The position numbers and the translations under genes are program-made. From Streptomyces sp. AA1529 (GTDB lineage Bacteria > Actinomycetota > Actinomycetes > Streptomycetales > Streptomycetaceae): 64,000 bases of DNA. The stretch lies in NCBI RefSeq assembly GCF_000280905.1, contig NZ_ALAP01000094.1, positions 1-64,000 of the forward strand, written 5' to 3'. Of this stretch, positions 23,918 to 33,190 are shown piece by piece; within the stretch, counting starts at the first letter, position 1; the number at the start of each line of letters is the position of its first letter. The notes beneath the pieces are model-generated. The model was not told the origin of the DNA and did not search any database. It saw only the letters and a program-made list of their open reading frames with translations.

Positions 23918-26013
23918 GGGGTGACCTCCAGTGGTTCTCGCTGATCGCGCTCACCGCGCTCGTCGCGCGCTCGGAGCTTGTGCTGACTGCGGATCTCGTC
24001 GACGATACGGCCGATGATCCCGGTGATCCCGAAGTCCTTCGGGGTGAAGACGGCGGCGACTCCCGCCTCGCACAGCGCCCGCGCGTCCGCCGACGGGATG
24101 ATCCCGCCCACGACCACGGGGACGTCTGCCGCGCCCGCCTTCCGCATCCGCTCCAGTACGTCCGGCACCAGCTCGGCGTGCGACCCGGAGAGGATGGACA
24201 GGCCCACGCAGTGCACGTCCTCGGCGAGGGCCGCCGCGACGATCTCCTCCGGCGTGAGCCTGATGCCTTGGTAGACCACCTCGAAGCCCGCGTCCCGGGC
24301 CCGCACGGCGATCTGCTCGGCGCCGTTGCTGTGGCCGTCCAGCCCCGGCTTGCCCACCAGCAGCCGCAGCTTGCCGACCCCCAGCTCCGCCGCGGTGTCC
24401 GCCGCCTTCCGCCGCACCGCGGCCAGCTCCGAGCCCTCCTCGGCGCTCACGGCGGCCGGCGCCGAGCTCACCCCGGTCGGTGCCCGGAACTCGCCGAACA
24501 CCTCGCGCAGCGCACCCGCCCACTCCCCGGTGGTGACCCCGGCGCGGGCGCACTCCAGGGTGGCCTCCATCAGATTGGTGTCCCCGGCGGCTGCCTCCCG
24601 CAGTGCGGCGAGGGCCTGCCGCGCGCTGGGGTGGAGGCCAGGCTCCCGGTTTCCCTCGCGCCAGAACGGCTCGTCCCGGGTCTCCCGCCAGCGCTTGACC
24701 GCCGCCACGGTGGCCGCCTCGCCGGCCGGGTCCACCGTCAGGATCGCGGTGTCCAGGTCCGCGGTGAGCGGGCTCGGCTCGGTGGACTCGTAGCAGTTGA
24801 CGCCGACGATCTTCTCCTCGCCCGACTCGATCCGGGCGCGGCGCTCCGCGTGCGAGGCGACGAGCTGCGACTTGAGGTAGCCGGACTCGACGGCGGCCAT
24901 CGCCCCGCCCATCTCCTCGATCCGGGCCATCTCGGCCAGCGACTGCTCGACCAGGCTGTCCACCTCCGCCTCGATCACGTGCGAGCCGGCGAAGATGTCG
25001 TCGTACTCCAGCAGGTCGCTCTCGTGCGCCAGCACCTGCTGGACCCGCAGTGACCACTGCTGGTCCCAGGGGCGGGGCAGGCCCAGCGCCTCGTTCCAGG
25101 CGGGCAGCTGCACGGCGCGGGCCCTGGCGTCCTTGGAGAGGGTCACGGCCAGCATCTCCAGCACGATGCGCTGGACGTTGTTCTCGGGCTGCGCCTCGGT
25201 CAGCCCCAGCGAGTTGACCTGCACTCCGTACCGGAAGCGGCGCTGCTTGGGGTCGGTGATGCCGTAGCGCTCGCTGGTGACGCGGTCCCAGATGCGGGTG
25301 AAGGCCCGCATCTTGCACATCTCCTCGACGAACCGGACGCCCGCGTTCACGAAGAACGAGATCCGCGCCACGACCCGCCCGAACTCCTCGGCCGGCACCT
25401 GCCCGCTGTCCCGGACGGCGTCCAGCACCGCGATCGCCGTGGCCATCGCGTAGGAGATCTCCTGCACCGGTGTGGCTCCGGCCTCCTGCAGGTGGTAGCT
25501 GCAGATGTTGACCGGGTTCCACTTGGGCAGCCGGGCCACCGTGTAGGCGATCATGTCGGTGGTCAGCCGCAGCGAGGGCACCGGCGGGAAGACGTGCGTC
25601 CCGCGGGAGAGGTACTCCTTGACGATGTCGTTCTGCGTGGTGCCCTGGAGCTGCGACACGTCGGCGCCCTGCTCCTCCGCGACCACCTGGTAGAGCGCCA
25701 GCAGCCACATGGCGGTGGCGTTGATGGTCATGGAGGTGTTGGTCTTCTCCAGCGGGATGCCGTCGAAGAGCCTGCGCATGTCGCCCAGGTGGGAGACCGG
25801 GACCCCGACCCGGCCGACCTCGCCGCGGGCGAGCACGTGGTCGGGGTCGTATCCGGTCTGGGTGGGCAGGTCGAAGGCGACGGACAGCCCGGTCTGGCCC
25901 TTGGCGAGGTTGCGCCGGTACAGCTCGTTGGACGCCTCGGCCGTGGAGTGCCCGGCGTAGGTCCGCATCAGCCAGGGCCGGTCGCGCTTCCTGGGCTCCC
26001 GTTCATCAGTCAT
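23914..26013 (-). CDS. meaA: coenzyme B12-dependent ethylmalonyl-CoA mutase (MeaA)
   Basis: This 699-residue mutase fuses the methylmalonyl-CoA-mutase-type barrel (R-T-Y-A-G-H-S at the start, then S-V-A-F-D-L-P-T-Q-T-G-Y-D) to a C-terminal B12-binding domain. The cobalt-ligand motif D-x-H-x-x-G appears as G-L-D-G-H-S-N-G near residue 560. MeaA proteins rearrange ethylmalonyl-CoA to methylsuccinyl-CoA. The ATG 26013 has GAGG eight bases upstream and lies ten bases after the ccr stop. No cobalamin riboswitch is seen in the operon leader. Confidence 0.92.
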   Translation of the reverse strand: MTDEREPRKRDRPWLMRTYAGHSTAEASNELYRRNLAKGQTGLSVAFDLPTQTGYDPDHVLARGEVGRVGVPVSHLGDMRRLFDGIPLEKTNTSMTINATAMWLLALYQVVAEEQGADVSQLQGTTQNDIVKEYLSRGTHVFPPVPSLRLTTDMIAYTVARLPKWNPVNICSYHLQEAGATPVQEISYAMATAIAVLDAVRDSGQVPAEEFGRVVARISFFVNAGVRFVEEMCKMRAFTRIWDRVTSERYGITDPKQRRFRYGVQVNSLGLTEAQPENNVQRIVLEMLAVTLSKDARARAVQLPAWNEALGLPRPWDQQWSLRVQQVLAHESDLLEYDDIFAGSHVIEAEVDSLVEQSLAEMARIEEMGGAMAAVESGYLKSQLVASHAERRARIESGEEKIVGVNCYESTEPSPLTADLDTAILTVDPAGEAATVAAVKRWRETRDEPFWREGNREPGLHPSARQALAALREAAAGDTNLMEATLECARAGVTTGEWAGALREVFGEFRAPTGVSSAPAAVSAEEGSELAAVRRKAADTAAELGVGKLRLLVGKPGLDGHSNGAEQIAVRARDAGFEVVYQGIRLTPEEIVAAALAEDVHCVGLSILSGSHAELVPDVLERMRKAGAADVPVVVGGIIPSADARALCEAGVAAVFTPKDFGITGIIGRIVDEIRSQHKLRARDERGERDQREPLEVTP

Positions 26014-26023
26014 CGCGGGGGCC

Positions 26024-27397
26024 TCACGCGTTCCGGCTGTGCCCGTCGGTCCGCCCGCCTTCGGCGTCGCGGAAGGTGTTGATGGCGTCCAGGTGCCGGG
26101 CCCGCTTCTCGTGGTCGCGCACACCCAGCCCCTCCTCGGGCGCCAGCGCGAGGACGCCGACCTTGCCCTGGTGCAGGTTGCGGTGCACGTCGTAGGCCGC
26201 CTGGCCGGTCTCCTCCAGCGGGTAGCTCTTGGAGAGCGTGGGGTGGATCCTGCCCTTGGCTATCAGCCGGTTGGCCTCCCACGCCTCGCGGTAGTTGGCG
26301 AAGTGCGAGCCGATGATCCGCTTCAGCGACATCCACAGGTACCGGTTGTCGTAGCTGTGCTCGTAGCCGGAGGTGGAGGCGCAGGTGACGATGGTGCCGC
26401 CCTTGCGGGTGACGTAGACACTCGCGCCGAAGGTCTCCCGCCCCGGGTGCTCGAAGACGATGTCCACGTCCTCGCCGCCGGTCAGTTCGCGGATGCGCTT
26501 GCCGAAGCGCTTCCACTCCTTGGGGTCCTGGTTGTGCTCGTCTTTCCAGAACCGGTAGCCCTCGGCCTTGCGGTCGATGATGGCCTCGGCGCCCATCCGG
26601 CGGCAGATCTCGGCCTTGTCCTCGCTGGAGACCACGCAGATCGGGTTCGCGCCGCCGGCCAGCGCGAACTGGGTGGCGTACGAGCCCAGTCCGCCGCTGG
26701 CCCCCCAGATGAGGACGTTGTCGCCCTGCTTCATCCCGGCGCCGTTGCGGGAGACGAGCTGCCGGTAGGCGGTGGAGTTGACCAGGCCGGGGGCGGCTGC
26801 CTCCTCCCAGCTCAGATGGGCCGGCTTGGGCATCAGCTGGTTGGACTTGACCAGCGCGATCTCGGCGAGTCCGCCGAAGTTGGTCTCGAAGCCCCAGATC
26901 CGCTGCTGCGGGTCGAGCATCGTGTCGTTGTGCCCGTCGGCCGACTCCAGTTCGACGGAGAGGCAGTGCGCGACCACCTCGTCGCCCGGCTTCCAGGAGT
27001 TGACCCCCACGCCGGTGCGCAGCACGACGCCCGCCAGGTCGGAGCCGATGATGTGGTACGGCAGGTCGTGCCGCTTCGCCAGCGGCGAGACGCGGCCGTA
27101 GCGCTCCAGGAACCCGAAGGTGGACAGCGGCTCGAAGATCGAGGTCCAGACCGAGTTGTAGTTGACCGAGGAGGCCATCACGGCCACCAGGGCCTCGCCC
27201 GGGCCCAGTTCGGGCACGGGCACCTCGTCCAGGTGCAGCGACTTGCGCGGGTCCTTGTCCCGGGCCTCCAGCCCTTCGAACATTCCGGCCTCGTCCTTGT
27301 GGACGGTCACGGCCCGGTAGGACTCGGGCAGTGGCAGGGCGGCGAAGTCGTCCGGCGAGGTGTCGGACGCGAGGATCGCGTCGAGGATCTGGTTCAC
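26024..27397 (-). CDS. ccr: crotonyl-CoA carboxylase/reductase
   Basis: This 457-residue medium-chain dehydrogenase carboxylates crotonyl-CoA reductively with NADPH to ethylmalonyl-CoA, the key step of the ethylmalonyl-CoA pathway and a source of extender units for polyketides. Features include S-S-V-N-Y-N-S-V-W-T near 78, the F-G-G-L-A-E-I segment, the NADPH loop W-G-A-S-G-G-L-G-S-Y-A-T and F-E-H-P-G-R-E-T-F. The GTG start has GGAGG upstream, but that site lies in a repeated element that can pair with the leader (27404-27457). It is the first gene of the five-gene operon. Confidence 0.94.
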   Translation of the reverse strand: MNQILDAILASDTSPDDFAALPLPESYRAVTVHKDEAGMFEGLEARDKDPRKSLHLDEVPVPELGPGEALVAVMASSVNYNSVWTSIFEPLSTFGFLERYGRVSPLAKRHDLPYHIIGSDLAGVVLRTGVGVNSWKPGDEVVAHCLSVELESADGHNDTMLDPQQRIWGFETNFGGLAEIALVKSNQLMPKPAHLSWEEAAAPGLVNSTAYRQLVSRNGAGMKQGDNVLIWGASGGLGSYATQFALAGGANPICVVSSEDKAEICRRMGAEAIIDRKAEGYRFWKDEHNQDPKEWKRFGKRIRELTGGEDVDIVFEHPGRETFGASVYVTRKGGTIVTCASTSGYEHSYDNRYLWMSLKRIIGSHFANYREAWEANRLIAKGRIHPTLSKSYPLEETGQAAYDVHRNLHQGKVGVLALAPEEGLGVRDHEKRARHLDAINTFRDAEGGRTDGHSRNA

Positions 27398-27403
27398 GGT
27401 ATG

Positions 27404-27457
27404 CCTCCGGCGAAGCGTGGAGCGTGGCGTGGGGCCGCCTCCGGCTGCGGCCGGAGG
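27404..27457 (-). promoter_or_regulatory. ccr leader with two competing hairpins over the ribosome site
   Basis: Reading the mRNA, CCTCCGGC (27457-27450) is followed after four bases by GCCGGAGG (27445-27438) and, 26 bases later, by a second identical GCCGGAGG (27411-27404) that contains the Shine-Dalgarno of ccr. The first arm can pair with either copy, so the two structures exclude each other. Confidence 0.45.
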
Positions 27458-27600
27458 AGCCCGTCGGGGGACGTCGGTGGTGAGGCAGCGCCGTCGGTTC
27501 GGCTGTTGCTGGTGCGCGAGGGTGCCGCGCGGTCGCTCGTGACGCCGAGCGGTCCGGGGCACACGGTTTCGGCCGCGGGGACAGCGCCCGGACTGCTGCC

Positions 27601-27629
27601 AACGTATGACACCCAGTGCCAGCACACAA
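27601..27629 (-). promoter_or_regulatory. candidate promoter of the ethylmalonyl-CoA operon
   Basis: On the minus strand TTGTGT (27629-27624) and TACGTT (27606-27601) are 17 bases apart. Transcription from here would give a leader of about 195 bases containing the ccr hairpin element. The rest of the 314-base gap to the permease gene (27398-27711) shows no gene. Confidence 0.4.
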
Positions 27630-27711
27630 GACACCGCGTGCCGTGAATTCTCACATGGCGTGGATCGTTCTCATCTGAGCGATGATCGATCAAATACGCC
27701 TGCCTTGCAGG

Positions 27712-29241
27712 TCAGGGCACCTGATGCGCCGACGGCTCGGCTCCCTTCCGCACCCGGCTGCGGCGCCGCCCGTACCCCGCGTAGAGCACGGCCCCCAGTG
27801 CCATCCACGCCGCGAACCGGGCCCAGGTCTCCGAGGGCAGGTTCAGCATCAGCCACAGCGAGGTCAGCACCGAGGCGATCGGCAGTGCGGGCACCAGCGG
27901 GGTGCGGAAGGCACGTGGCAGATCCGGCCTGGTGCGCCGCAGGATGATCACCCCCACCGCCACGACCACGAAGGCGAAGAGCGTCCCGATGTTCACCAGT
28001 TCGGCCAGCTCCGTGAGGCGGATGAAACCCGCCGCGACGGCGACGAGCACCCCCAGCAGCACCGTCGACCGGTAGGGCGTGCCGAACCGCGGGTGCACCC
28101 GGGCGAACAGCGGCGGCAGCAGCCGGTCCCGGCTCATCGCGAAGAACACCCGGGACTGGCCCAGCAGCAGGATCATGCACACCGTCGTCAGTCCCACGGC
28201 CGCACCGAAACTGATCAGCCCCGCCCAGAACGGCTCGCCGACGGCCTTGAACGCGTCGGCCAGCGGAGCGTCCACGGTCAGCTCGGTGTATTTGCGCATC
28301 CCGGTGACCACGATCGAGACCGCGATGTACAGCACCGTGCAGACGATCAGCGAGCCCAGGATGCCGCGCGGCATGTCGCGCTGCGGATTGCGGGTCTCCT
28401 CGGCCGTCGTGGCCACCACGTCGAAGCCGATGAACGCGAAGAAGACGACAGCGGCGCCGGTGAAGATGCCCATCACGCCGAACGTGGTGGGCGCGTAGCC
28501 GGACATCACCTGGATCAGCGGTGTCGCGAACCCGGAGGTGGAGTCCGCGGTTCCCTGCGCGGGCGGAATGAAGGGGTCGTAGTTCTCGGCCGTGACGAAG
28601 AACGCCCCGGCGACGATCACCAGCAGCACCACCCCCACCTTGATCGTCACAACGATGGAGGTGACCCGGGCCGACAGCTTCATACCGACCGTCAGGATGC
28701 CCGTCAGCAGCAGGACCAGGGCGCAGGCCAGCAGGTCGAAGCCGAAGCCGTCGGTGTCGCTGGTGCCCGAGAGCCAGTCGGGAAGCCGCCAGCCGATGCT
28801 GTCCAGCAGCGACCGCACGTATCCCGACCAGCCGACCGCCACCACCGCGCAGCCCAGCGCCAGTTCCAGCACCAGGTCCCAGCCGATGATCCAGGCGGGC
28901 AGCTCGCCCAGCGAGGCGTACGCGAAGGTGTAGGCCGAGCCGGCCACCGGCACCGTGGAGGCGAACTCCGCATAGCACAGCGCGGCCAGGGTGCACACCA
29001 CTCCCGCGGCCGCGAAGGAGATGGCCACCGCCGGACCGGACGTCGTCCTGGCGACCTGGCCCGTCAGCACGAAGATACCGGTGCCGATGATCACACCGAC
29101 CCCGAGGACCGTCAGGTCGCGCGCCGACAGCGAGCGGGGCAGCCCCTGCTCGGGGTCGTCCGTGTCGATGATCGACTCTTCGACGGACTTGGTCCGCAAC
29201 CACTGCCTGGGGCTCTTCTCCCCGCCTGGCGCCATCGACAC
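27712..29241 (-). CDS. APC-superfamily amino acid permease (cationic amino acid transporter type)
   Basis: This is a membrane transporter of about 509 residues with some 12-14 hydrophobic spans. The first span carries V-I-I-G-T-G-I-F-V-L-T-G, the substrate-binding glycine motif of APC carriers, and F-F-A-F-I-G-F-D near 290 is typical of the cationic amino acid (CAT/YfnA) branch. The GTG start at 29241 was chosen because GGAGG lies seven bases upstream; ATG 29235 lies two codons inside. It precedes the ccr operon on the same strand, with no visible functional link. Confidence 0.88.
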   Translation of the reverse strand: MSMAPGGEKSPRQWLRTKSVEESIIDTDDPEQGLPRSLSARDLTVLGVGVIIGTGIFVLTGQVARTTSGPAVAISFAAAGVVCTLAALCYAEFASTVPVAGSAYTFAYASLGELPAWIIGWDLVLELALGCAVVAVGWSGYVRSLLDSIGWRLPDWLSGTSDTDGFGFDLLACALVLLLTGILTVGMKLSARVTSIVVTIKVGVVLLVIVAGAFFVTAENYDPFIPPAQGTADSTSGFATPLIQVMSGYAPTTFGVMGIFTGAAVVFFAFIGFDVVATTAEETRNPQRDMPRGILGSLIVCTVLYIAVSIVVTGMRKYTELTVDAPLADAFKAVGEPFWAGLISFGAAVGLTTVCMILLLGQSRVFFAMSRDRLLPPLFARVHPRFGTPYRSTVLLGVLVAVAAGFIRLTELAELVNIGTLFAFVVVAVGVIILRRTRPDLPRAFRTPLVPALPIASVLTSLWLMLNLPSETWARFAAWMALGAVLYAGYGRRRSRVRKGAEPSAHQVP

Positions 29242-29467
29242 TGCCGCACCTCCACGTCGCCTTCGCGCCATGGTTTCCACTCGGCGGCCCGGCGGCGGGT
29301 ACGCGCGGCGGGGCACGGGTGCAATTCACCCGACTCCCTCGCCCACGGGCCGGGGCCTGGCGACCATGGACGCGCCGGTGCGGAACCCCTCTCCGGGAGT
29401 GACGCCCGGCCGGAGCCGGCCCCCATCGGAGCCGCCCCGGGCCCGGATCCGCGGCGCGGGCGGCCGG

Positions 29468-30259
29468 TCAGTCCCGGGAGAGCGCGCGTTCGATGGTGGA
29501 CATGATCTCGCCGAGGGGCGCGTCGGTGCGGGCGACGGTCACCAGTACCTCGTCCCGGCGCGCCACGGATGCCGCGGGCTGCTCGCCGGAGGGCCGGTGC
29601 GCGCCGAAACCGGTGCCGAACGTCCGCCGTACGATCGCGAAGGCGTGGTCGAGCTGCGTCATCACGTCGCCCTCGGCGCCCGAGCGCAGCCACCGCCGCA
29701 GCACATGGTTGTGCGCGGTGACCACCGCCGAGGCGGCCACCTCCGCGAGCAGCGGCTCGTCGTACCCGCTGACGCCGTCGCGGTGCGCCTCCTCGTCGAA
29801 ATGGCCCAGCAGATAGCGGGTGAACAGCCGCTCGTACCGCGCCACCGAGGCGATCTCCCGCTCCCGCAGCGCGGGCACCTCGCGGGTGAGTTTGTACCGC
29901 TCGACGCTGCCCTTGGGGGAGGCGGCGTACATCTTCATGACTTCCTTGATGCCCCGGCACACCGTGTCCAGCGGGTGCTCGTGCGCGGGCGCGGCCTCCA
30001 GCACGGCCTGCGCGCGCACGAGGGTGTCGTCGTGGTCCGGGAAGATCGCCTCTTCCTTGGAGCGGAAGTGCCGGAAGAACGTGCGCCGGGCCACTCCCGC
30101 GGTGGCCGCGATCTCATCCACCGTGGTGGCCTCGTAACCCTTCGTGGCGAAGAGCTCCGTGGCGGCGGCGGCCAACTCACGGCGCACCCTCAGCCGCTGG
30201 GTGGCGGCGCCGCTCGCACGCTGGCCGGTCGTACGGGAGTTCTTCTCGGGCTCTGGCAT
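29468..30259 (-). CDS. TetR-family transcriptional regulator
   Basis: This 263-residue repressor-type protein has a clear N-terminal helix-turn-helix (A-A-T-E-L-F-A-T-K-G-Y-E near 32-43, then T-V-D-E-I-A, G-V-A-R-R-T-F-F-R-H-F). The C-terminal ligand domain is not diagnostic. It lies 101 bases downstream of the two-domain 3-hydroxyacyl-CoA dehydrogenase on the same strand, so control of that gene or of the ccr operon by acyl-CoA is plausible but inferred. There is no ribosome site; TAGCGT seven bases before the ATG suggests a leaderless mRNA. Confidence 0.88.
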   Translation of the reverse strand: MPEPEKNSRTTGQRASGAATQRLRVRRELAAAATELFATKGYEATTVDEIAATAGVARRTFFRHFRSKEEAIFPDHDDTLVRAQAVLEAAPAHEHPLDTVCRGIKEVMKMYAASPKGSVERYKLTREVPALREREIASVARYERLFTRYLLGHFDEEAHRDGVSGYDEPLLAEVAASAVVTAHNHVLRRWLRSGAEGDVMTQLDHAFAIVRRTFGTGFGAHRPSGEQPAASVARRDEVLVTVARTDAPLGEIMSTIERALSRD

Positions 30260-30266
30260 GTGGTGA

Positions 30267-30272
30267 ACGCTA
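30267..30272 (-). promoter_or_regulatory. leaderless-type -10 box of the TetR gene
   Basis: TAGCGT on the minus strand ends seven bases before the ATG and no ribosome site lies between them. This implies a separate promoter for the regulator. Confidence 0.5.
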
Positions 30273-30360
30273 CACGCCGTGACGGGGTCGGGGGGCGGGC
30301 CGTGGGGCAGGCCGCCGGCCGACGGCTCCAACAGCCCGCCCCACCCGGCGATACCGCCGG

Positions 30361-32145
30361 TCACCGGCGTGCGTACTCGCGGAAGCCGCGCCCCGTCTTC
30401 CTGCCCAGACAGCCCGCGGCGACCAAGTGCTCCAGCAGCGGCGCGGGCGCCAGCCCGGGATCGCGGAACTCCTCGTGCAGCACCCGCTCGATCGCCAGCG
30501 AGACGTCCAGACCCACCACGTCCAGCAGCTCGAAGGGTCCCATCGGATAGCCCCCGCCGAGCTTCATCGCCGCGTCGATGTCGTCCAGCGAGGCGTAGTG
30601 CTCCTCGACCATCTTCACGGCGTTGTTCAGGTAGGGGAAGAGCAGCGCGTTGACGATGAAGCCCGCGCGGTCGCCGCAGTCCACCGGGTGCTTGCGGACC
30701 TTCCGGCACACCTCGCGGACGGTGGTGTGGGCCTGCGGGTCGGTCAGCACCGTGCTGACCACCTCGACCAGCTTCATGGCCGGCGCCGGGTTGAAGAAGT
30801 GCATCCCGATCACGTCCTGCGGCCGGGCCGTGGCGCGGGCGCAGGCCACCACGGGCAGCGAGGAGGTGGTGGTGGCCAGCACCGCCCCCTGCTTGCAGAC
30901 CGCGTCCAGCCGCTCGAACAACCGCCGTTTGACCTCCAGGTCCTCGGCCACCGCTTCGACCACCAGGTCGGCCTCGCCCAGCGCGTCCAGCGAACCGGCC
31001 GGGGTGATCAGCGCCAGTGCGGTGTCCCGGTCCTCGGCCGTCATCCGGCCCTTGCGGACCGAGCGCTCCAGTGACCGGGCGACGCGCTCCTTGGCGGTCG
31101 CCGCCTTCTGCTCGCTGCGCGCCGCCAGCACCGTCGGGTAGCCGGCCTTGGCGAAGACCTCCGCGATACCCCCGGCCATCGTTCCCGAACCCACGACACC
31201 CACCGCCGCGACGGCACGGCCCGGCGCGCGCTCGGCCGCCGCGTCGGGGGTGAGCGCGTCGGGCAGCACCTTTGAGCTGCCGGGCGCCGCGTAGGTGTAG
31301 AAGCCGCGGCCCGCCTTGCGGCCGGTCAGCCCTGCCTCGCTCAACTGCCGCAGGATCGGCGCGGGAGCGTGCAGCCGGTCGTGCGACTGCTCGTACATCG
31401 CCGCCAGCACGGTGCGTGCGGTGTCGATCCCGATCAGATCGAGGAGGGCCAGCGGGCCCATCGGCAGACCGCATCCCAGCTGCATGGCGGAGTCGATGTC
31501 CTCGCGGGTGGCGTAGCGGGACTCGTACATCGCGGCGGCCTGGTTCAGATATCCGAACAGCAGCCCGTCGGCGACGAACCCGGGACGGTCACCGACCGCG
31601 ATGGGATCCTTGCCCAGATCCCGGGCCAGCTCGGTGACCGCGGTGATCGCCTGCGGCGAGGTGAGCACCGAGGAGACGATCTCCACGAGCTTCATGGCGG
31701 GCGCCGGATTGAAGAAGTGCAGCCCCAGCACGCGTTCGGGCCGGTCGGAGTCGGCCGCCAGCCGCGTCACCGACAGCGCGTTGGTGCCGGTGGCCAGGAC
31801 GGTGTCCGGCTTGACGACGGTGTCCAGCTCGGCGAACACCTGGCACTTGGTGTCGTAGTCCTCCGGCACCACCTCGATGACCAGGTCCGCCTCGGCAGCC
31901 GCCGCGACACCGGTGAAGGTGCGGAACCGCGCCAGCACGTCCCGGCGCTCGCTCTGCGTCATCCGCTCGCGCTCCACCGAGCGCGCCGTGGAGGACTCCA
32001 GTGCGGCGACGGCGTGCCGAGCGGCTGCTTCGTTCGTGTCGATGCCGATGACCTCACGCCCGGCGCGGGCGAGAATATCGGCGATGCCGGTACCCATCGT
32101 GCCGAGGCCGACGACGGCGATCGTGCGCAGCGGAGGACGGTCCAT
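30361..32145 (-). CDS. double-length 3-hydroxyacyl-CoA dehydrogenase (two tandem copies)
   Basis: The 594 residues contain two complete 3-hydroxybutyryl-CoA dehydrogenase units of about 285 each, joined at residues 290-310. Each has a Rossmann opening (G-L-G-T-M-G-T-G-I-A near 14; G-S-G-T-M-A-G-G-I-A near 320, where one glycine is Ala), the catalytic H-F-F-N-P-A-P-A-M-K-L-V-E, and a C-terminal dimer domain ending G-R-K-x-G-R-G-F. It would interconvert acetoacetyl-CoA and 3-hydroxybutyryl-CoA, upstream of crotonyl-CoA. GGAG lies seven bases before the ATG. Most family members are single units and dimerise. Confidence 0.9.
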   Translation of the reverse strand: MDRPPLRTIAVVGLGTMGTGIADILARAGREVIGIDTNEAAARHAVAALESSTARSVERERMTQSERRDVLARFRTFTGVAAAAEADLVIEVVPEDYDTKCQVFAELDTVVKPDTVLATGTNALSVTRLAADSDRPERVLGLHFFNPAPAMKLVEIVSSVLTSPQAITAVTELARDLGKDPIAVGDRPGFVADGLLFGYLNQAAAMYESRYATREDIDSAMQLGCGLPMGPLALLDLIGIDTARTVLAAMYEQSHDRLHAPAPILRQLSEAGLTGRKAGRGFYTYAAPGSSKVLPDALTPDAAAERAPGRAVAAVGVVGSGTMAGGIAEVFAKAGYPTVLAARSEQKAATAKERVARSLERSVRKGRMTAEDRDTALALITPAGSLDALGEADLVVEAVAEDLEVKRRLFERLDAVCKQGAVLATTTSSLPVVACARATARPQDVIGMHFFNPAPAMKLVEVVSTVLTDPQAHTTVREVCRKVRKHPVDCGDRAGFIVNALLFPYLNNAVKMVEEHYASLDDIDAAMKLGGGYPMGPFELLDVVGLDVSLAIERVLHEEFRDPGLAPAPLLEHLVAAGCLGRKTGRGFREYARR

Positions 32146-32504
32146 CAGGGGACTCCAGAGGGTGTGACACTGGCCCCTACAGGGGCACGGGTGATGAGGG
32201 TGAGGGTTTCGTGCACTACCGGGCGCGTGGGCGTACGTACGCGCGGGGCAGGGGAGTTACCGGTCACGCCCCGCTGCGCGGCCCTGTCCCGGGGCCCGGT
32301 CACGAGGCGGTCCGTACGGCTCCGACGCGCTCCTGCGCGTGCCGGGTCCGCTGCCGAACCGACGTCACTCTCGGCGGCTGCGTCACCAAACCGCCTGAGC
32401 GGGGATACCGCTCTGATGAGCACCTTAACTCGTGGGTAACCATAAAGCCAGGGGTAGGAACACTTCCACCGCTGGGGAACTCAGCATGTGAAGGGGGAGC
32501 CGGA
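32146..32504. other. 359-base divergent promoter region
   Basis: No gene is seen. The stretch holds a small hairpin GCCCCT-AC-AGGGGC (32173-32186), a 12-base palindrome GCGTACGTACGC (32231-32242), a short inverted repeat GAGCGG/CCGCTC just before 32415, and an AT-richer segment at 32420-32450 that is the most promoter-like part. Promoters for both divergent genes should lie here. Confidence 0.5.
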
Positions 32505-33089
32505 GTGGCCGACGCGTTCCGAACGCTGATCGACCGTGTGCGGCCCGAGGCCGAGCCCGTCGAGTACGCACGCCTGGTCACGCTGGCCAGGCAGCGCAGC
32601 ACGGAGGCGCGCGACCAGCTCGCCGCCGTCCTCGTGGAGAGCGAACGGCCCCTGTGGGCCCGCGAGATCGCGGCCTTCGCACTGGGCAGCGCGGGGGACC
32701 GGAGGGCCTTCGAGACCCTCGTCTTCATGCTCAACTACCGGGACCCGGTGTGCTGCGCCAGCGCCGCCCAGGCCCTGGAACGGCTGCGCGACCCCCGCAC
32801 GGCCAAAGCCGCGGCGGCCCTGGCCACCAACGAACTGCGCACCGCCTACGCGCTCTACCCGGTCCGGCTGCTGACGGCGCTGCGCGCCCCGGAGTCGGTG
32901 CCCACCCTGATCAATGTGCTCCAGCGCCTCCTGATCGGGCCCCTGCACTACTGGCCGATCGCCGAGGCGTGCGTCGTCGGCCTCGGCGCCCTGGGCGACA
33001 AGCGCGCCATCCCCGTACTCGAAGCCGCCGCCCGGCACCACCGGCTGTCCCCCTCCGCCAAGGCGGCGCTGGCACGGATCCCCGGCTGA
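32505..33089 (+). CDS. HEAT-repeat protein
   Basis: This 194-residue all-helical protein contains about four HEAT/PBS-lyase-type repeats: W-A-R-E-I-A-A-F-A-L-G near 50, R-D-P-V-C-C-A-S-A-A-Q-A-L near 80, a copy near 115, and A-C-V-V-G-L-G-A-L-G-D-K-R-A near 155. Such repeats mediate protein-protein contacts; no enzymatic residue is evident. The GTG start follows AAGGGGGAG. It is a single gene facing the GNAT gene. Confidence 0.82.
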   Translation: MADAFRTLIDRVRPEAEPVEYARLVTLARQRSTEARDQLAAVLVESERPLWAREIAAFALGSAGDRRAFETLVFMLNYRDPVCCASAAQALERLRDPRTAKAAAALATNELRTAYALYPVRLLTALRAPESVPTLINVLQRLLIGPLHYWPIAEACVVGLGALGDKRAIPVLEAAARHHRLSPSAKAALARIPG

Positions 33090-33190
33090 GCCGCCGCGGG
33101 GCGGGACCGGACCCCGCTCCGGCCGGCTGTGTCCCCGGCGGCCCCGGTGTCCCCGGCGCCCGGCGGCCCGGACCGTCGCGGACGGCACAC

